From JBBDRX01 sp040905245 (GTDB lineage: Bacteria > Bacteroidota > Rhodothermia > Balneolales > Balneolaceae): 40,832 nucleotides of DNA. This document shows positions 5,998 through 14,575 of the stretch, piece after piece. Where the stretch lies: contig JBBDRX010000047.1 of the NCBI GenBank assembly GCA_040905245.1, forward strand, positions 1 through 40,832, read 5' to 3'. Numbering within the stretch: position 1 is the stretch's first letter; each line of letters starts with the position of its first letter. Below the pieces are notes generated by a model. The model was not told the origin of the DNA and ran no database searches. It saw only the letters and a list, made by a program, of their open reading frames with translations. The translations under genes and the position numbers were made by a program.

Positions 5998-7404
5998 ATG
6001 TATTTCAAACAGTTTTTTGACGATAAACTTGCACAGTACGCCTACATGATTGGTTGTCAGGCCAACGGAACAGCTGTCGTAATTGATCCGATGAGAGATA
6101 TCGATCAGTACATCGATGCTGCAGCGAGGGAAAATCTGACGATAATAGCGGCTGCAGATACTCACATCCATGCCGACTATATATCAGGGCTTCGGGAATT
6201 TGCTGAACGGGGTGTAAAGGTGTATGCATCCGATGAAGGGGATGTAGACTGGAAGTACGAGTGGCTCATAGAGAGTAATTACGACTATCAGTTGTTGATC
6301 AACGGAGACTCTTTCCGAATTGGCAACATTACGATTGAAGCCTGGCATACTCCGGGCCATACTCCGGAGCACATCAGCTACAAGGTGACAGACGGTGCTG
6401 CCGCCGATGAACCGCTTGGCATTGCCACAGGTGATTTTATATTCGTGGGAGATGTGGGGCGGCCAGATCTTCTGGAGTCCGCCGCCGGCCAGATAAATGT
6501 AATGGAGCCTTCTGCAAGGACTCTTTACTCTTCTGTTCGGGAGTTTGGAACTGTTCCGGAATATCTTCAGATCTGGCCGGGTCACGGAGCCGGGAGTGCC
6601 TGCGGCAAGGCACTTGGCGCCATACCGATGAGTACAGCCGGATATGAATTTCAGTACAATAATTCCCTGAAAGCAGCAGATTCGGAGGAGCATTTTGTGA
6701 AGTTTATTCTTGAGGGCCAGCCCGAACCTCCGCTCTACTTTGCACGGATGAAGCGCGATAACAAGATGGGGCCGATATTGACATCCGGTCCTGCCCGTCC
6801 CCATAGAATGGGGGCCAGTGAAGTGACAAATATCCTTGACCGTGACAAAGCAGTCGTGATCGACACACGGGGTCGAACAGATTTTGTGCATGGACATTTG
6901 CCGGGTTCCCTCTTCTCTCCACTGAACCGTCAGTTCAACACAGTGGCCGGATCCTATGTAAGAGAGGACGAGGAGATTTATCTTGTAGTAGACGAAAACC
7001 GGGTAGACGAAGCAGTCCGTGATCTTTATCGAATTGGCCTCGATCAGGTCAAAGGGTATCTGACTCCTCGGGATCTTCAGGTTTACAGCGGAAGGGGAGG
7101 CATACTCGACACACTGGAGACCGTGACATTTGATCAGTTGAAGAGTGAACCGGCCAGCAAGGTAGTACTGGATGTCCGGAACATCACCGAGTATCAGCAG
7201 GGACATGTTGAGGGTGCTATTCAGATTGCATATACACGTCTTCTTGAGCGAACAGAAGAACTTCCGATGGAGAAGCCAATTTATCTCTATTGTCAGTCCG
7301 GGGCTCGTTCTGCGACAGCTACCGCACTGTTGAAACGACAGGGATTTGATGTTGTGTTGATTGATGACGAATTCAGCGAAGAGGACCGACTCAAAACTGT
7401 ATAA
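5998..7404 (+). CDS. Persulfide dioxygenase-like MBL-fold protein with two rhodanese domains
   Basis: A 468-residue cytoplasmic fusion. Residues 1-240 are a metallo-beta-lactamase fold of the ETHE1/Blh persulfide dioxygenase type: HIHADY (His56, His58, Asp60), WHTPGHTPEH (His117, His121) and WPGHGAGSACGK. These enzymes use one iron to oxidise glutathione- or other low-molecular-weight persulfides to sulfite. Two rhodanese domains follow. The first (about 275-350) has VVDENRVDE where the catalytic Cys loop should be, so it is probably inactive; the second (about 365-465) has the intact loop YLYCQSGARS with Cys432. The context between sulfur importers and SulP suggests that imported reduced sulfur, or sulfide-derived persulfide, is oxidised to sulfite or transferred to acceptors. 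Confidence 0.9.
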   Translation: MYFKQFFDDKLAQYAYMIGCQANGTAVVIDPMRDIDQYIDAAARENLTIIAAADTHIHADYISGLREFAERGVKVYASDEGDVDWKYEWLIESNYDYQLLINGDSFRIGNITIEAWHTPGHTPEHISYKVTDGAAADEPLGIATGDFIFVGDVGRPDLLESAAGQINVMEPSARTLYSSVREFGTVPEYLQIWPGHGAGSACGKALGAIPMSTAGYEFQYNNSLKAADSEEHFVKFILEGQPEPPLYFARMKRDNKMGPILTSGPARPHRMGASEVTNILDRDKAVVIDTRGRTDFVHGHLPGSLFSPLNRQFNTVAGSYVREDEEIYLVVDENRVDEAVRDLYRIGLDQVKGYLTPRDLQVYSGRGGILDTLETVTFDQLKSEPASKVVLDVRNITEYQQGHVEGAIQIAYTRLLERTEELPMEKPIYLYCQSGARSATATALLKRQGFDVVLIDDEFSEEDRLKTV

Positions 7405-7412
7405 TCAAGCGG

Positions 7413-7433
7413 AAGGGACACACGTCCCTTTTT
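7413..7433 (+). terminator. Intergenic hairpin with U-run before sulP (terminator or attenuator)
   Basis: AAGGGAC-ACAC-GTCCCTT is a perfect 7-bp stem with a 4-base loop, followed by a run of five T (7429-7433). It lies between the stop of the MBL/rhodanese gene and the start of sulP, ending only a few bases before the sulP start codon. The structure fits an intrinsic terminator that partly uncouples sulP from the upstream operon. It could also mask the sulP ribosome site, for which no other sequence is evident. Confidence 0.55.
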
Positions 7434-7440
7434 ACCTGTG

Positions 7441-9177
7441 ATGAAAAAAATCATCGAATCCATTCCTGTCCGGCTTCCTTTATTGAAGACACTTCGGTAC
7501 TACACCCGAGACGATTTTCGCAATGATCTGAATGCAGGCCTTACAGTCACAGTCATGCTTGTTCCTCAGGGGATGGCCTATGCGGTTCTGGCAGGCTTGC
7601 CACCGGTTTACGGACTTTATGCATCGATCGTCCCACTATTGGTCTATGCTTTATTCGGAACGTCGAGACAACTGGCTGTAGGGCCGGTTGCAATGGTCGC
7701 GCTTTTGATTCTGACAGGCGTAGGAGAGTTCGCCGAACCCGGTTCCTCCAGGTTCATTCAGCTTGCGATTACCGCTGCCCTTGGTGTCGGGATAGCCCAG
7801 TTGCTTATGGGGGTATTCCGAATGGGATTTCTGGTGAACTTTCTCTCTCATCCGGTGTTAAGCGGCTTTACGTCTGCTGCCGCCATTATCATTGGTGCAA
7901 GTCAAATATCCAGCCTTCTGGGAATAGATTCGGCAGGAGGGAGTCATGTCCATACCGTCTTGCTCAATCTGGTTGAGCATTTCGGAGATGTGGACCCGAT
8001 TACAACACTCATCGGGTTTGGGTCCGTAGCTGTTATTTACACATTCAAAAAGTGGAAGCCGTCCGTTCCCTCCGCTCTTCTGGTGGTTGCGGGGGGCACC
8101 CTGTTCACAGCTCTGTTCCAATTGCAGGAGCGGGGTGTGGCAATTGTTGGAGAGGTCCCCAAAGGATTACCGGGGATAGTAACCGGAGCTTTCTCTGTTT
8201 CGGACCTGGAGCTTCTTCTGCCGATGATACTTGTAATTTCACTGGTAGGGTATATGGAATCAATTGCTGTTGCGAAAGCTATTGCCAACAAAAGAGGCTA
8301 CAACATCGATCCGAATCAGGAACTGATCGCACTGGGAAGTGCCAATATTGCCGGAAGTCTGTTTCAGTCTTTTCCGGTCACAGGTGGATTTTCAAGAACG
8401 GCTGTAAATGATCAGGCTGGTGCCATAAGCACTTTGGCTTCTGTGATTACGGCACTTTTGATTGGTGTGACGGTTCTGTTTCTGACACCGCTCTTTTACT
8501 ACCTTCCCAAGGCTGTTCTTGCAGCAATTATTGTTGTAGCTGTTGCGGGACTTTTCGATTTCAGGGAGGCAAGACATCTTTGGAAGAGTGACCGAAGAGA
8601 TCTCCTTATGCTGCTTGCAACGTTTGTATCTACATTGCTATTTGGAATTGAAGAGGGGATTCTCACAGGAGTTGTTCTCTCCCTTGTACTGGTAATTTAC
8701 AGCAGTTCAAGGCCTCACCAGGCAGAACTGGGTCGTCTGGGGAAGACTCGGAACTTTCGCAATATTGAACGGTACAACGAGGCGAAAACAGACCCGGCGA
8801 TCCTGATCTATCGATTCGATTCGTCGCTGTTTTTTGCCAATATTGAGCATTTTAGAGAAACGATCCATCGGAGAGTACGAAGCAGAGGGAAAGAGTTAAA
8901 ACTGGTGATCCTTGATGCATCTGCAATCCATGAGATCGATTCCTCCGGGATTCAGGCGCTTCAAAAACTGGTGGACGAACTGCGCGAACACCGGATAGAT
9001 CTCTATCTCGCTGGTGTCATTGGCCCGGTCCGGGACCGTCTGAAGCTGTCCGGAGCGCTACAGAAGATCGGGAAGGAGAACTTCTTTTTCGATGTAGCGG
9101 AAGCGGTGGATTTCCTTGACCAACAGGGAAAGGGATCAGAAAATCGTACCTTTTCTCCATATCAAAGTAACTGGTAG
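7441..9177 (+). CDS. SulP-family inorganic anion transporter with C-terminal STAS domain
   Basis: A protein of 578 residues from the ATG at 7441 (a GTG one codon earlier is the alternative). The SLC26/SulP core has the family N-terminus DFRNDLNAGLTVTVMLVPQGMAYAVLAGLPPVYGLYASIVP, split here into DLNAGLTVTVMLVPQGMAYA and the following GLPPVYGLYASIVP, then about 12 membrane helices with FPVTGGFSRTAVN. The STAS domain near the C-terminus has LDASAIHEIDSSGIQAL, where the DSSG loop matches anti-sigma-antagonist folds. Members move sulfate, bicarbonate or other anions. Placement after a sulfur oxidation gene points to sulfate or sulfite transport, but bicarbonate cannot be excluded. The hairpin at 7413-7433 may set its expression apart from the genes before it. 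Confidence 0.9.
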   Translation: MKKIIESIPVRLPLLKTLRYYTRDDFRNDLNAGLTVTVMLVPQGMAYAVLAGLPPVYGLYASIVPLLVYALFGTSRQLAVGPVAMVALLILTGVGEFAEPGSSRFIQLAITAALGVGIAQLLMGVFRMGFLVNFLSHPVLSGFTSAAAIIIGASQISSLLGIDSAGGSHVHTVLLNLVEHFGDVDPITTLIGFGSVAVIYTFKKWKPSVPSALLVVAGGTLFTALFQLQERGVAIVGEVPKGLPGIVTGAFSVSDLELLLPMILVISLVGYMESIAVAKAIANKRGYNIDPNQELIALGSANIAGSLFQSFPVTGGFSRTAVNDQAGAISTLASVITALLIGVTVLFLTPLFYYLPKAVLAAIIVVAVAGLFDFREARHLWKSDRRDLLMLLATFVSTLLFGIEEGILTGVVLSLVLVIYSSSRPHQAELGRLGKTRNFRNIERYNEAKTDPAILIYRFDSSLFFANIEHFRETIHRRVRSRGKELKLVILDASAIHEIDSSGIQALQKLVDELREHRIDLYLAGVIGPVRDRLKLSGALQKIGKENFFFDVAEAVDFLDQQGKGSENRTFSPYQSNW

Positions 9178-9210
9178 GTTCAATTGGTCCGGTCGGATAA
9201 AAAAGGATAC

Positions 9211-10320
9211 TCAGTCAATGACGAAGAAGTTGTATTCTCCCTGCAGGGGTGCCCGACCCCTTTTTTTAATTATGCCTTCTCCCCGAAAGTCGATCACTTC
9301 ACCACCGAGAAACGTTTTGGCCGCTCGTCGTGCAAGCCAGCCGAGCTCCCCCAGAAGAGGGTAGCTTTCCTGGTTATTAACCCGAGTGATTTCAAGTTCA
9401 GATCCGTTATCGAAACGGATCTGAATGCGGCTGGCGATATCTGTGCTGCGAAGGCGTTCCATATCATGTAATATTGCCTGCTCGGCTCCATACAGATGAA
9501 TTTTACCATCACGGGTTTTCAAGTAGTAACCAATGGCACGCATCTCCCGATTGTCTGATGGCCGGAGAGTATAGACCAGATCCCAGTTTTGAGAATTCCG
9601 GTGGCGTACAAACCGGTATCCGCTGTGCATCAGTTTTGTGGTTGTCTGGTTTTGAAAGGTATGATCCATATAGGCTGTTCCCCGAACTTCCTGCCGATTG
9701 CTGTTTACCCGAACATAGCCAGTCACATCGGCATAAGGGATGTGGGTGATGATTCCGATTTTTTCATTTTTTATCGAAAATTGTCCGTTTCCCCACTGCA
9801 GGCCGGATTCTATGTTGTGAAAACTGAGCTGGAAATCATATTCGACACCTCCCTTGGACGTGTTAACGACCAGGAGATGCTTTTTCGGAAGCTTACCGGT
9901 AAAGTAGATCTCTCTTTCGGGGTGGAGCTGAAATCGATGGTTTTCACGATCCTGTACCAGCCGTTCGATCGGGTACTCTCTCGCTACCTGATAGGTTTTG
10001 CCATCCGGGTAGAAGATTGAGATTCGGATACCACTGACAGCAGATTTAAGCCCACCAAAATCTGCTGCAGAAAAGATCACATGCATTTTTATACCATTGT
10101 CGAAATAGAACTGATAGTTCCAGAATTCGTTATAGTGATTTCCTCTCATCGTTTGTGCCCATATCGACTCTTCCACCGGCCGGTTGAGGCCGCCTTCCGG
10201 ATTTGTGATTTGCGCCTGGGAAATAGATGCCATTGCCAGAAAAAAAATGGCCGGGCAAAGGAGACGGGAGAGAATGCTCCTCAACAGTCGTGGAGTATGG
10301 TCAAGTTGAGCCTGTGTCAT
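9211..10320 (-). CDS. Secreted AttH/CrtC-like lipocalin-fold protein
   Basis: About 369 residues from an ATG at 10318-10320 preceded by AGGGA at good spacing; the frame is open 17 codons further up. A signal peptide (LLRSILSRLLCPAIFFLAMASISQAQ, written here as RLLCPAIFFLAMASISQAQ) sends it out of the cytoplasm. The body resembles the AttH/CrtC (hydroxyneurosporene synthase, Diels-Alderase-like) double-lipocalin group: paired beta-rich halves with WNYQFYFDNG and VTGYVRVNSNRQEVRGTAYM followed by DHTF, the GxxYxDH pattern of these proteins. Members act on hydrophobic substrates or just bind them. No carotenoid genes are nearby, so the substrate is unknown. It converges on sulP with 33 bases between stops. 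The family call is moderate; it could be labelled as a hypothetical secreted beta-protein. Confidence 0.55.
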   Translation of the reverse strand: MTQAQLDHTPRLLRSILSRLLCPAIFFLAMASISQAQITNPEGGLNRPVEESIWAQTMRGNHYNEFWNYQFYFDNGIKMHVIFSAADFGGLKSAVSGIRISIFYPDGKTYQVAREYPIERLVQDRENHRFQLHPEREIYFTGKLPKKHLLVVNTSKGGVEYDFQLSFHNIESGLQWGNGQFSIKNEKIGIITHIPYADVTGYVRVNSNRQEVRGTAYMDHTFQNQTTTKLMHSGYRFVRHRNSQNWDLVYTLRPSDNREMRAIGYYLKTRDGKIHLYGAEQAILHDMERLRSTDIASRIQIRFDNGSELEITRVNNQESYPLLGELGWLARRAAKTFLGGEVIDFRGEGIIKKRGRAPLQGEYNFFVID

Positions 10321-10437
10321 AGAAATCCCTGAATCTGATGTTAACAGTTCTGTTACAACAGAATGTCTCAATATAACAGAAGTAGATTACGTTTATGTTT
10401 CGGGACTGTCGGGTTACAACATATTTTTACAACCCAT

Positions 10438-11475
10438 TCATTCATCGGTTCCTTCTTTGTTCAATATTTCTGGCTCCGACATGCCTGAAGGCTTGCGATC
10501 AGCAGATTGAATCGCTCCTGAGTTTTCAGGTTTCTGGACTGGTTTTACATCCGGATCTTTGGAGTACGTGGATAGAATCATAAAGAGAATCAGGTTGGTC
10601 AGTTTTCTGAGTGCACTCGAGACTAACAGCATGCCGGCTACTGAAGCTGTTGCCATGTTAAGCATCCTTGAGAGTTCAATTCCAGCCCACATAAAAACCA
10701 GATCTCTGCTTGGCAGTAACGGAATACGGTTCACAATGATGACAATCGTCAAAAAGAGAAACCAGACGGAGATCGGCGTATCCGGAAGTACCACCGCCCA
10801 TTGAACAATCATGAGTCCGTGATGAATCAGGAACCGTACCAGATAGATACAGTAGATCGCAACAGCCTTGCGAAGCGATAGAGAGAAGATGTAGGAGCGA
10901 AATTGAACAAGAACAAAGAGAGTGGCACTCGCTATGAATATTCCCAGAAGAATATAGACAAGGTCGACCCGTTCAATCAGTTGATCCAGGTCGATGACAC
11001 CGGTAAAAACCAGAACTCCGATCAGACAAAGGGCCACAAGATTGGAGTTGACTGCCGAAAGGATGTTGTTGTCCCGAACGCTCTTAAGAATTTCGCGATC
11101 TCCAATATCCAGCCAGTTGCGAATCCGGACGAAGAGATAAAACTCGCCGGAATAACCCATGACCTCTTCATTGTAGACGCGTTTGGACAGAAATATTTTA
11201 AAGAGCTTCCAACGCGGGATGGGCCAAATCCTTCTGTAGATAAGGACTTCGGCAACGGGCAGGGACAGATAGAGAACGAAAAAGAGAATATAGAATAGCG
11301 GGTGCCCCGGCAGATTTTGCAGAACTTCCTTCCAACCAATGTCATACAGTTGATAAAGAATGATCCCGACAATTGCTGTTACGACTGTCCAGCGAATGTA
11401 CTTCTGTACTCTTTTGGCTTTTGGCCCGTCCAGTAGGTGCTTCCAAATATTTCGGATCCTTTCTTTGGAGATCAA
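10438..11475 (-). CDS. Multi-pass membrane protein, flippase-like (LPG synthase TM-type) candidate
   Basis: A 345-residue protein with roughly seven to eight hydrophobic helices spread over residues 28-300 and a polar, Pro- and Ser-rich tail of about 45 residues. The layout, and the segment IIVNRIPLLPSRDLVFMWAGIELSR near the end, recall the lysylphosphatidylglycerol synthase/flippase-like (UPF0104) transmembrane family, where a PxPxxxG...E motif sits at this place; here the Gly-rich part is replaced by SRD, so the match is imperfect. It lies 18 bases downstream of the Stealth gene and is probably co-transcribed, suggesting export or assembly of the glycan that the Stealth enzyme builds. Function is inferred from topology and context. 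Confidence 0.5.
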   Translation of the reverse strand: MISKERIRNIWKHLLDGPKAKRVQKYIRWTVVTAIVGIILYQLYDIGWKEVLQNLPGHPLFYILFFVLYLSLPVAEVLIYRRIWPIPRWKLFKIFLSKRVYNEEVMGYSGEFYLFVRIRNWLDIGDREILKSVRDNNILSAVNSNLVALCLIGVLVFTGVIDLDQLIERVDLVYILLGIFIASATLFVLVQFRSYIFSLSLRKAVAIYCIYLVRFLIHHGLMIVQWAVVLPDTPISVWFLFLTIVIIVNRIPLLPSRDLVFMWAGIELSRMLNMATASVAGMLLVSSALRKLTNLILFMILSTYSKDPDVKPVQKPENSGAIQSADRKPSGMSEPEILNKEGTDE

Positions 11476-11493
11476 GTGGATGAGTTAAACAGG

Positions 11494-12495
11494 TTAGGGA
11501 GTCGGGCTTTCATCACCGATCAGATTTTCAAGAGTCTCGGTCAGTTCCCGTTTTAGAACTGGATTCAGTCGTTCCAGGCCCTGTATACAAAGACAGCGTG
11601 TCTTCCCCTGTTGGATTCTATTCAATTTCTGTCGGATTTGGTATTGAAAGTCGGTCTCGCAATTGATCATCAAATGGTCTCTTGCTTTCTTGAGAATGGC
11701 CCGGCCCCGGCGGATCTCCATGTGGTTTGCCAGATAGATCGTGGAAAACTGATCCATATTACGAAATCGATACTGAATATTTTGTTCAAACAGCTCAGGG
11801 TGTTGTCGAAAGAACACCCGGATGGTTTCGGTACGAACCGGATGGGGGATGTGAGGAATTCTGAAGTAACGGTTTCGAAATCCTGCAAGTCGCGCCGACC
11901 GAATCTGAAGGAGGTGATGCATGGATCGCGTGATACCGAAATATCGATAAGCCATTGCATTTAGCCAGTTATTCAGTCGCACTCTCATATTACTAAAAGC
12001 GGAAGCGTAGTTCCACCGTCCTCGCAAAACCACAGAGTCGTTGAAAAAAAACCGTTCCGGTGGAATCGGGGCGGTCAATAGAATATCGTCGTTGAAGTAG
12101 ATGAATCGCTCGGCAATACCTGGAATACGATGGAGAGCGGTTTCAATTGTCCGGCTGTTGAAGGTAGGCAGTGCCCATTCACAGGATTCGAAAATTTCGG
12201 AATGATCTACGATTCGTACCTTCAGTTTCTTCTGCAGTGAAGATGTGAGAAAATCGGGCCGTTGATTATCTGTAACCAGATGAATGGTCCGGATCCAGGG
12301 CGCGAACTGGCGTATTAATCTCAGACAGTAGTTCAATTCGCCATTGTCAACGAAGCGGGTAGAGATGTGACCGGTAGGGATGTCGTACTCCTTGTCAGGC
12401 TCTTGCTCCCTGATGCGGTTTTTACGTTCTATATGCGCTTCGTCGTTCCCATCTACCCAGGTAACGACAGCGTCAATGGGTCTGTTCATATGCAA
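11494..12495 (-). CDS. Stealth-family sugar-phosphate transferase
   Basis: A 333-residue protein with the conserved regions of Stealth hexose-1-phosphotransferases, which build phosphate-linked sugar polymers on cell surfaces. CR1 is IDAVVTWVDGND (residues 7-18); CR2 includes FVDNGELNYCLRLI, PWIRTIHLVTDNQRP, TFNSRTIETALHRIPG and FIYFNDDILL (residues 131-140, Asp-Asp as in the family). The C-terminal part (HMEIRRGRA and following) has the CR3/CR4 character. A second ATG two codons in could be the real start. The next gene downstream, 18 bases away, is a multi-pass membrane protein, so this may be a two-gene capsule or surface-glycan unit. No other capsule genes are nearby, which makes the pair isolated. 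Confidence 0.85.
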   Translation of the reverse strand: MHMNRPIDAVVTWVDGNDEAHIERKNRIREQEPDKEYDIPTGHISTRFVDNGELNYCLRLIRQFAPWIRTIHLVTDNQRPDFLTSSLQKKLKVRIVDHSEIFESCEWALPTFNSRTIETALHRIPGIAERFIYFNDDILLTAPIPPERFFFNDSVVLRGRWNYASAFSNMRVRLNNWLNAMAYRYFGITRSMHHLLQIRSARLAGFRNRYFRIPHIPHPVRTETIRVFFRQHPELFEQNIQYRFRNMDQFSTIYLANHMEIRRGRAILKKARDHLMINCETDFQYQIRQKLNRIQQGKTRCLCIQGLERLNPVLKRELTETLENLIGDESPTP

Positions 12496-12537
12496 TTCTC
12501 TTGTCCTGAATCCGGAATTGATTAGCGGAGCGGCAGG

Positions 12538-14427
12538 TTAACGGTCTCGCTCTGCGAGTTCGAGCCATTCGGTTCCTTTTTGATCCAGTTGCTGCTGTAA
12601 TTCGCCGTATCGAACAGTCTCTTTTTCCAGTTCCTCCGGGTTCAAGTCAGTTCCTGAGAGTTTTTTTTCTACTTCCATCTGTTCTTTCTCCAATATCTCA
12701 ATCTCTTTCCCAAGCTTTTGAAACGTCTTTTTCTCCTTGTAGGTCAGGCCGCGGCCTGACGGTTTCGGCTCTTCTTTCTTCAGTTCAGGTTTAGATCTGG
12801 TTGCTCCTTTCTTTTTTCCGCCCGCTTCCTGCTGCGCCAGTTCGTCCCGGTACTCCTGGTAGGTTCCATGAAAATCCCGGATACGGCCTTCTCCCTCAAA
12901 CACGAAGTAATGTTGAACCAGCCGATCCATGAAAAAACGGTCATGAGAGACGATGATCAGACATCCTCCAAAGTCCTCCAGAAAAGACTCCAGACGGTTC
13001 AGGGTCATCAGGTCCAGGTCGTTGGTAGGTTCATCCAGAATCAGGAAATTCGGATTCTGGATGAGCACCATCATTAGTGCCAGACGTCGTTTCTCTCCAC
13101 CACTCAGTTTGGAGACAAACGTGTACTGCATTTCCGGTGTGAACATGAAAAACTCCAGAAACCGGGAAGCGGTAATTCGTGAACCATCTGCCATCTGGAT
13201 TACTTCGGCTTTCTGTTTCAGAATGTCAATAACTCGCATGGACTCGTCAAAGTCGAGCCCTTTCTGTTCATAGTGTCCGAACTGAACCGTACTTCCTTTG
13301 TCGATTTCACCATGGTCGGCCGGCTCCTTCCCGGTTAGAATATTCAGAAATGTACTTTTACCCGCTCCATTACGCCCGATAATACCAATGCGTTCCCCCC
13401 CTTTAAAGGAGTAGGAGAACTTCTTCAGAATTACGTTCTCACCGTACTGCTTGGAAATATCCGTCAGTTCAACAATTTTGTCGCCCATTCTGGTCATATC
13501 CATCTCCAGCCGCAGCTCAGACTCTTCGGTCTCCTGCTGAACCCGTTTGGCGGTTTCGTGAAAGGCATCGATCCGAGATTTGGACTTGCTGGTACGGGCT
13601 TTTGGTCCACGTCGCATCCACTCCAGCTCTTTTTTGTAGTGCTGTTTGGCCTTGCCGAGTGCGACCTGCTCGTTCTCCTCCCGTTCACTCTTTTTCTGAA
13701 GGTAGTATTCGTAGTTTCCCCTGTGGTGATAGAGCGTTCCGCTGTCAATTTCAATGATGTGGTTGCAGACCCGGTCCAGGAAGTAGCGGTCATGTGTGAC
13801 CATTAACAGTGTCATTCGGGTACGTGCCAGATACTGCTCCAGCCACTCAATCATATCCAGATCCAGGTGGTTGGTCGGTTCGTCCAGGAGAAGCAAATCG
13901 GGTTCATCCAGAAGGACAAAGGCAAGAGCCACCCGTTTTCGTTCGCCGCCGGACAGGGAAGCGATGGGTTGGTCCAGATCCACGATTCGGAGCCGGCCGA
14001 GGATCTGTTTCATCCGCTGTTCGTAATCCCAGGCGTTGGCCGCATCCATCTCCGAGAGAGCTCGCTGATAGGCCTTCTGTGTCTCGGGGTTAAAATCGGC
14101 AGCCTGGGCATCTGCGGCCGCCTCGTAGCGTCGAATCAGGGATACAGACGTATTGCTGCCACTGTTGATGAACTCCTGAATCGTTTTTTGGTCGTCCAGT
14201 TCGGGCTCCTGCTCCAGGAAACCGGTTCGAACCCCGTTCTGATACATCACCTTGCCATTGTCAGGAGTTTCCTGCCCGGCCAGGATTCGCAGAAGTGTCG
14301 ATTTTCCTGTGCCGTTCGGAGCCACCAGAGCGGTTTTATCTCCTTCGGACAGCCCAAAGGTAAGCCCCTCAAAGAGAACATTGAGGCCGTAACGTTTGGA
14401 TACTTCTTCAACAGAGAGAAAGGTCAT
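12538..14427 (-). CDS. uup: ABC-F ATPase, Uup type
   Basis: A 629-residue soluble protein with two ABC cassettes and no membrane helices. Cassette 1 has Walker A APNGTGKST (Lys42), signature SLSGGERKR and LLLDEPTNHLD; cassette 2 has GRNGAGKST, KLSGGEKRR and LILDEPTNDLD. A linker with alternating charges (SEREENEQVALGKAKQHYKK) lies between them. The C-terminal 80 residues (EIEILEKEQMEVEKKLSG) form a coiled coil as in Uup, which binds DNA or ribosomes. ABC-F proteins act on the ribosome or in replication-related processes; Uup also affects precise excision of transposons in E. coli. The gene stands between the Stealth pair and the M14 peptidase, likely in its own unit. Confidence 0.88.
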   Translation of the reverse strand: MTFLSVEEVSKRYGLNVLFEGLTFGLSEGDKTALVAPNGTGKSTLLRILAGQETPDNGKVMYQNGVRTGFLEQEPELDDQKTIQEFINSGSNTSVSLIRRYEAAADAQAADFNPETQKAYQRALSEMDAANAWDYEQRMKQILGRLRIVDLDQPIASLSGGERKRVALAFVLLDEPDLLLLDEPTNHLDLDMIEWLEQYLARTRMTLLMVTHDRYFLDRVCNHIIEIDSGTLYHHRGNYEYYLQKKSEREENEQVALGKAKQHYKKELEWMRRGPKARTSKSKSRIDAFHETAKRVQQETEESELRLEMDMTRMGDKIVELTDISKQYGENVILKKFSYSFKGGERIGIIGRNGAGKSTFLNILTGKEPADHGEIDKGSTVQFGHYEQKGLDFDESMRVIDILKQKAEVIQMADGSRITASRFLEFFMFTPEMQYTFVSKLSGGEKRRLALMMVLIQNPNFLILDEPTNDLDLMTLNRLESFLEDFGGCLIIVSHDRFFMDRLVQHYFVFEGEGRIRDFHGTYQEYRDELAQQEAGGKKKGATRSKPELKKEEPKPSGRGLTYKEKKTFQKLGKEIEILEKEQMEVEKKLSGTDLNPEELEKETVRYGELQQQLDQKGTEWLELAERDR

Positions 14428-14575
14428 AAAACAGATTTGAAAAAGGGTTCAGAACTGGCTCGGCCCGGATTCCAGCCGGGATCACACACCCGAAACCCAT
14501 AGTACGTGCAAGCCTTTTAAACGTAAACAGCCTTAAACATAAGAAATTGTGGAGAAAGAAAGAGGTATGAACCTC

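Noticed and set aside
6184..7206. 340-codon frame opposite the MBL-rhodanese gene
   Set aside because: Antisense shadow of a strongly conserved gene; rich in Cys and His without any motif.
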